From Jatrophihabitans endophyticus (GTDB lineage Bacteria > Actinomycetota > Actinomycetes > Mycobacteriales > Jatrophihabitantaceae), in assembly GCF_900129455.1 (NCBI RefSeq), contig NZ_FQVU01000005.1, positions 336,734 to 400,733 of the forward strand: a stretch of 64,000 nt of DNA, given 5' to 3'. Each line of letters opens with the position of its first letter. Within the stretch, counting starts at the first letter, position 1. Of the stretch, positions 61,466 through 64,000 are shown in pieces. The position numbers were made by a program, and so were the translations under genes. The notes under the pieces were generated by a model. The model was given only the letters and a program-made list of their open reading frames with translations, was not told the DNA's origin and ran no database searches.

Positions 61466-62871
61466 CGCAACACTCCGGGTTGACGCTCGAAATATGTGGA
61501 ACTCGTCGGAACGAAGAAGGTGCGGGTCGCGCCGTCAGGTCGGTAGCTCGCGAACGATCCGGTCTTCGGGTCGTAGACGCGAATATCGCCATTACGCGCG
61601 ATCTTGCGCGGAAGTTCACCGCGCATGGCGCGTTGCAGCATGTCGGAGGCCTTGCGAACGTACTCCTGCTCCGAGCCCGCGCCAACGGCCGCCCCGTGCC
61701 GCTTGAAATGGTTCGAGAGCCTCGCCGGGTTCCCCCATACGCCGGGGTCGCCCATCTTCCGTCCGGCCAATCTTGACGGCATCTTGACCGCTGCCGATCC
61801 AGCGCGGGCAAGGCGACCGGCGGCGGCCGCTTCTCGCCCTTCTGTTGCCATGTGGGTGACGCGGATCGTGCGCGGGACCTTGCCGACGGTCGCGGTCACG
61901 AGGCGTGCTTGGCCGAGGGCTTCGAGCGAGCGCACGATGCTGGCGGCCGTCTCGGTGGCGGTGGCGATCGTCGCGTCGAGCGCCTTCGCGGCGGCGGTGA
62001 AGCGCCGGATGAGCTGGGCGACCCTCGCGGCGACCGCGCTGAGGCGGGCGGCCTGGGCCGTCTGCGCGGGTCCCTCCGCCGCGCCGAGGGTGAAGGCGCT
62101 GAAGAAGGCGCCGGCCGCCTGGATGGCGACCGACTCCATCAGCAGTTCCCGAAGCTCGGCGGCGACCTCGGAGTGGCACTGGTCGAGGTGGGTCGCCAAG
62201 GCCTCGCAGGCGCCGGCGAGGGTGCGGTGGGCCTCCGCGAGACGCTGCAGCCGATCGTGCATGCCCTGGCAGACCGCGACGATGTCGTCGGCTTCGGGTA
62301 GGCGGTCGACGGCGAAGCGCATGCTGGCCAGGGCGGGAGTGGCCTGCAGTGCTTCGACGGCCAGTGCGCACTCCCGATACGCAGCAGCCGCATCGCGCAG
62401 ACGATCCTGATGCCCGTTGGGCCACACGTAACCCACGAGGTGCCGGATGACACCCCATCCCGTCGGTTCCCCGCCGCCGCCACCCGCCGCTGTGGGTGGT
62501 GGCGACGGCCTGGGCGCCGGGTGGTCCGTCGGCGGCAGTCGGTCGAGTTCCGTCGCGGAGGACGCCGGCGAGCCGCCCGTCGTGGACGCGTCCTCGGCCG
62601 CCGCGTAGTTCAACGCCGAGCGCGAGAACATGTCGGCCGTGCGATCGGCGGCGACGATCAGCTGCGCGGTGGCCTGCAGCACCGAATCGGCGGCGGGGTC
62701 GTACGCGGCGGCCCACGCCCGGCCGCCCTCGTCGTCGCCGGCCATGGCGCCGCAGTGATCGAGCGCGGTCCCGACGCTGCCGAGCGCGATGCGTGCCGGG
62801 TCGGCAATCCTCGTGCGCATGACGAGGGCGGCGTCGGTGAAGTCCTCGATCTCCACGTGCAGCCGTGTCAT
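61462..62871 (-). CDS. Polymorphic toxin with WXG100-like N-terminus and nuclease-like C-terminal domain
   Basis: A 469-residue protein. The N-terminus (about 1-110: HVEIEDFTDAALVMRTRI, ARAWAAAYDPAAD-like RAWAAAYDPAAD) resembles helical ESX/WXG100-type substrates. A Pro/Gly linker (APRPSPPPTAAGGGGGEPTG) and a long helical region follow. The last 95 residues (375-469) contain LSNHFKRHGAAVG, EQEYVRKASDML, GDIRVYDPKTGSFASYRPDG and TRTFFVPTSSTYFERQPG, a pattern seen in C-terminal RNase-type toxins (BECR-like, inferred). ATG at 62871. The stop is coupled to the CPCC gene. Confidence 0.78.
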   Translation of the reverse strand: MTRLHVEIEDFTDAALVMRTRIADPARIALGSVGTALDHCGAMAGDDEGGRAWAAAYDPAADSVLQATAQLIVAADRTADMFSRSALNYAAAEDASTTGGSPASSATELDRLPPTDHPAPRPSPPPTAAGGGGGEPTGWGVIRHLVGYVWPNGHQDRLRDAAAAYRECALAVEALQATPALASMRFAVDRLPEADDIVAVCQGMHDRLQRLAEAHRTLAGACEALATHLDQCHSEVAAELRELLMESVAIQAAGAFFSAFTLGAAEGPAQTAQAARLSAVAARVAQLIRRFTAAAKALDATIATATETAASIVRSLEALGQARLVTATVGKVPRTIRVTHMATEGREAAAAGRLARAGSAAVKMPSRLAGRKMGDPGVWGNPARLSNHFKRHGAAVGAGSEQEYVRKASDMLQRAMRGELPRKIARNGDIRVYDPKTGSFASYRPDGATRTFFVPTSSTYFERQPGVLR

Positions 62872-62925
62872 GGCCGGGGACCGTAGCTCGGTGCGGTGTC
62901 CGCTCGCTCGCGTCGGGCGGCGGGC

Positions 62926-62975
62926 TGTGGACAACCTGCCGTTCGGGCGGTGCGAACGTGACTGCCTGTGGACAA
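62926..62975. promoter_or_regulatory. Two perfect actinobacterial DnaA boxes
   Basis: TGTGGACAA (complement TTGTCCACA, the actinobacterial DnaA box) occurs at 62926-62934 and 62967-62975 in the same orientation, 41 bp apart. Both lie in the 134-bp divergent region between the toxin and the lipoprotein gene. Confidence 0.6.
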
Positions 62976-63005
62976 CCCGACCATCCGGCGCGGTTTCGTG
63001 GCAGC

Positions 63006-63662
63006 ATGCTCGGCGTGAATCGGAGGGAGTTTGCGGCATTTGTCGCGATGGCGCTGGTCGTGCTGTCCGCTGCCGCCTGCACCTCCGACGGCGGCAGCGA
63101 CCCGACACCGAGCCGAACCGTCACGCGAACGACCCCGACCGCGCCGGCCACCACGACCCGCCCGAGCAGCAGCGCCACCCCCAGCCCGACCGTGCCCACC
63201 ACCGGACCCAACGTGCGCCCGGGCGAGAAACCCCCCACCGAGTCCGCCCTCGCCAAGACCCACACCCCACCCGGCGCCACCGAGTTCGCGTTGTTCTGGT
63301 TCCAGGCGCTGGACTGGGGCTACGCCACCACGGATTCGACCCTGGCAAAGCAGCTGTACACCGTCGCCTGCGCCGACTGCGCCCGGTTCGTGACGGTCTT
63401 CGACGAGCTTCGATCCAAGCGGCAGCACCTCGTAGGGGGTCGCATCACCCCGGTAAGCCGGCACCTGGTCGCGAATGATCAGCGGCATCCCGGCACCACA
63501 GTGGTGGACGTCAAGATCGACACGGAGGCGGTGGCCTCGGTCGATGGACATGGCAAGACCGTCGAACGCGCGCCGGCCAAGAAGGCGCTCCGGTACCGAT
63601 TGTGGTTGGCGTGGGCGAAGGGGCGATGGGCCGTTACCGACTACAAGCAGGTGAGGACGTGA
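63006..63662 (+). CDS. DUF6318 family lipoprotein
   Basis: A 218-residue lipoprotein. The signal peptide ends in the lipobox LSAAAC. A Thr/Pro/Ser-rich linker of about 60 residues follows, then PPGATEFALFWFQALDWGYATTDS, CADCARFV and a C-terminal ADCARF-to-VTDYKQ domain typical of DUF6318. The start is ATG at 63006 or GTG at 63015. Its GTGA overlap couples it to the next gene. It is divergent from the toxin. Confidence 0.85.
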   Translation: MLGVNRREFAAFVAMALVVLSAAACTSDGGSDPTPSRTVTRTTPTAPATTTRPSSSATPSPTVPTTGPNVRPGEKPPTESALAKTHTPPGATEFALFWFQALDWGYATTDSTLAKQLYTVACADCARFVTVFDELRSKRQHLVGGRITPVSRHLVANDQRHPGTTVVDVKIDTEAVASVDGHGKTVERAPAKKALRYRLWLAWAKGRWAVTDYKQVRT

Positions 63663-64000
63663 AGCTCATCGCCCTGCTCGGTGCCGTGCTCGTCGCACTG
63701 TCGGCGGCAGTGTTGCCTATTGCGAACCCTGCGAACGCGCAGCCCTGCACCGGCACGGTCGTCAACATCGACGGATGTCGCGGGGCACGCTCCGTCACCG
63801 TCTCCGGCAGCCAACCCGACCCAGGACGGACTTCGACGCCACCGACCGGTCGACCGAATACACCGCCCTCGTTGACGGTCACCTGCGGGACGAGCGCGGA
63901 ACGTGAACTGACCAACCTCGGCGACCGTCTACCAGCCGTGGCCGGCAGCACCTGCCAAAGCCAACGCATCATCTGCCGAGCCACCGAAAAAGCCGAGAAC
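63659..64000 (+). CDS. Secreted protein, 3' end outside the window
   Basis: The frame is open from GTG at 63659 to the last base (114 codons). A classical signal peptide (KLIALLGAVLVALSAAVLP, then ANPANAQ with an AxA cleavage site) precedes a Cys-containing mature region: QPCTGT, DGCRGA, VTCGTS, STCQSQ and IICRAT. No named family is recognised. It is coupled to the DUF6318 lipoprotein gene. Confidence 0.75.
   Translation, partial: MKLIALLGAVLVALSAAVLPIANPANAQPCTGTVVNIDGCRGARSVTVSGSQPDPGRTSTPPTGRPNTPPSLTVTCGTSAERELTNLGDRLPAVAGSTCQSQRIICRATEKAEN

Overview
The window looks like chromosomal DNA from a high-GC actinomycete. GTG/TTG starts are frequent, genes are packed with 1-8 nt start/stop overlaps, and typical actinobacterial families are present (DUF1906, DUF6318 and DUF6767-like proteins, a CBS-BON protein, actinobacterial-type DnaA boxes). 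Family-level taxonomy cannot be fixed from the sequence. I see no rRNA, tRNA, CRISPR array, transposase or integrase, and no gene-free gap longer than about 300 bases.

Layout. 0-3 kb: a restriction-modification island (Vsr repair endonuclease, PD-(D/E)XK-type restriction enzyme, DNA cytosine-5 methyltransferase). 3-15 kb: a GntR/FCD regulator and a ten-gene, translationally coupled operon: PLP-dependent threonine-synthase-like enzyme, complete Opp/Dpp-type peptide importer, SDR, polysaccharide deacetylase-like hydrolase, M20 amidohydrolase and S9 peptidase. It looks like uptake and breakdown of an unidentified peptide or amide. 15-19 kb: a LysR regulator with a YeiH-type exporter, then a CPA1 antiporter. 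18.8-31.8 kb: an IclR-centred catabolic region with an APC permease, MFS protein, unknown TIM-barrel-like protein, aminobutyraldehyde-dehydrogenase-like ALDH, small protein, FAD oxidoreductase, IlvD/Edd dehydratase, TetR, acylating acetaldehyde dehydrogenase and 4-hydroxy-2-oxovalerate aldolase. Repeated TTTCAY-type boxes mark its promoters, in pairs 20-21 bp apart.

32-39 kb: a DUF1906 secreted protein, NAD synthetase, then a CBS-BON protein, an acetate CoA-transferase, a small membrane protein and a PPOX flavoprotein. Similar GGGAC-type boxes lie upstream of most of these last genes, suggesting a DosR/DevR-like dormancy regulon. 39-45 kb: a LacI-controlled sugar ABC importer with a GH1 beta-glucosidase; a 22-bp perfect palindrome precedes the binding-protein gene. 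45-48 kb: an OmpR-type two-component system divergent from a DUF5666 secreted protein, with two 11-bp-period direct-repeat pairs between them. 48-50.6 kb: a DUF6767-like small protein and an OafA-type acyltransferase with a C-terminal SGNH domain.

50.7-59.1 kb: a second IclR-controlled island for hexonates: MFS importer, mannitol-dehydrogenase-family enzyme, zinc dehydrogenase, mannonate dehydratase family protein, KDPG aldolase, KDG kinase and galactonate dehydratase. It fits catabolism of L-gulonate/D-mannonate-type acids plus D-galactonate, converging on KDG-phosphate cleavage.

59.4-64 kb: a PrmC-like methyltransferase, then a probable polymorphic toxin locus. A WXG100-like N-terminal domain, Pro/Gly linker and nuclease-like C-terminal domain form the toxin. 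It is coupled by ATGA to a CPCC-type zinc-ribbon gene (likely immunity). Further downstream are an uncharacterised gene and a second, near-identical CPCC gene. Divergent from the toxin are a DUF6318 lipoprotein and a secreted protein cut by the window end. Two perfect actinobacterial DnaA boxes lie in the divergent intergenic region.
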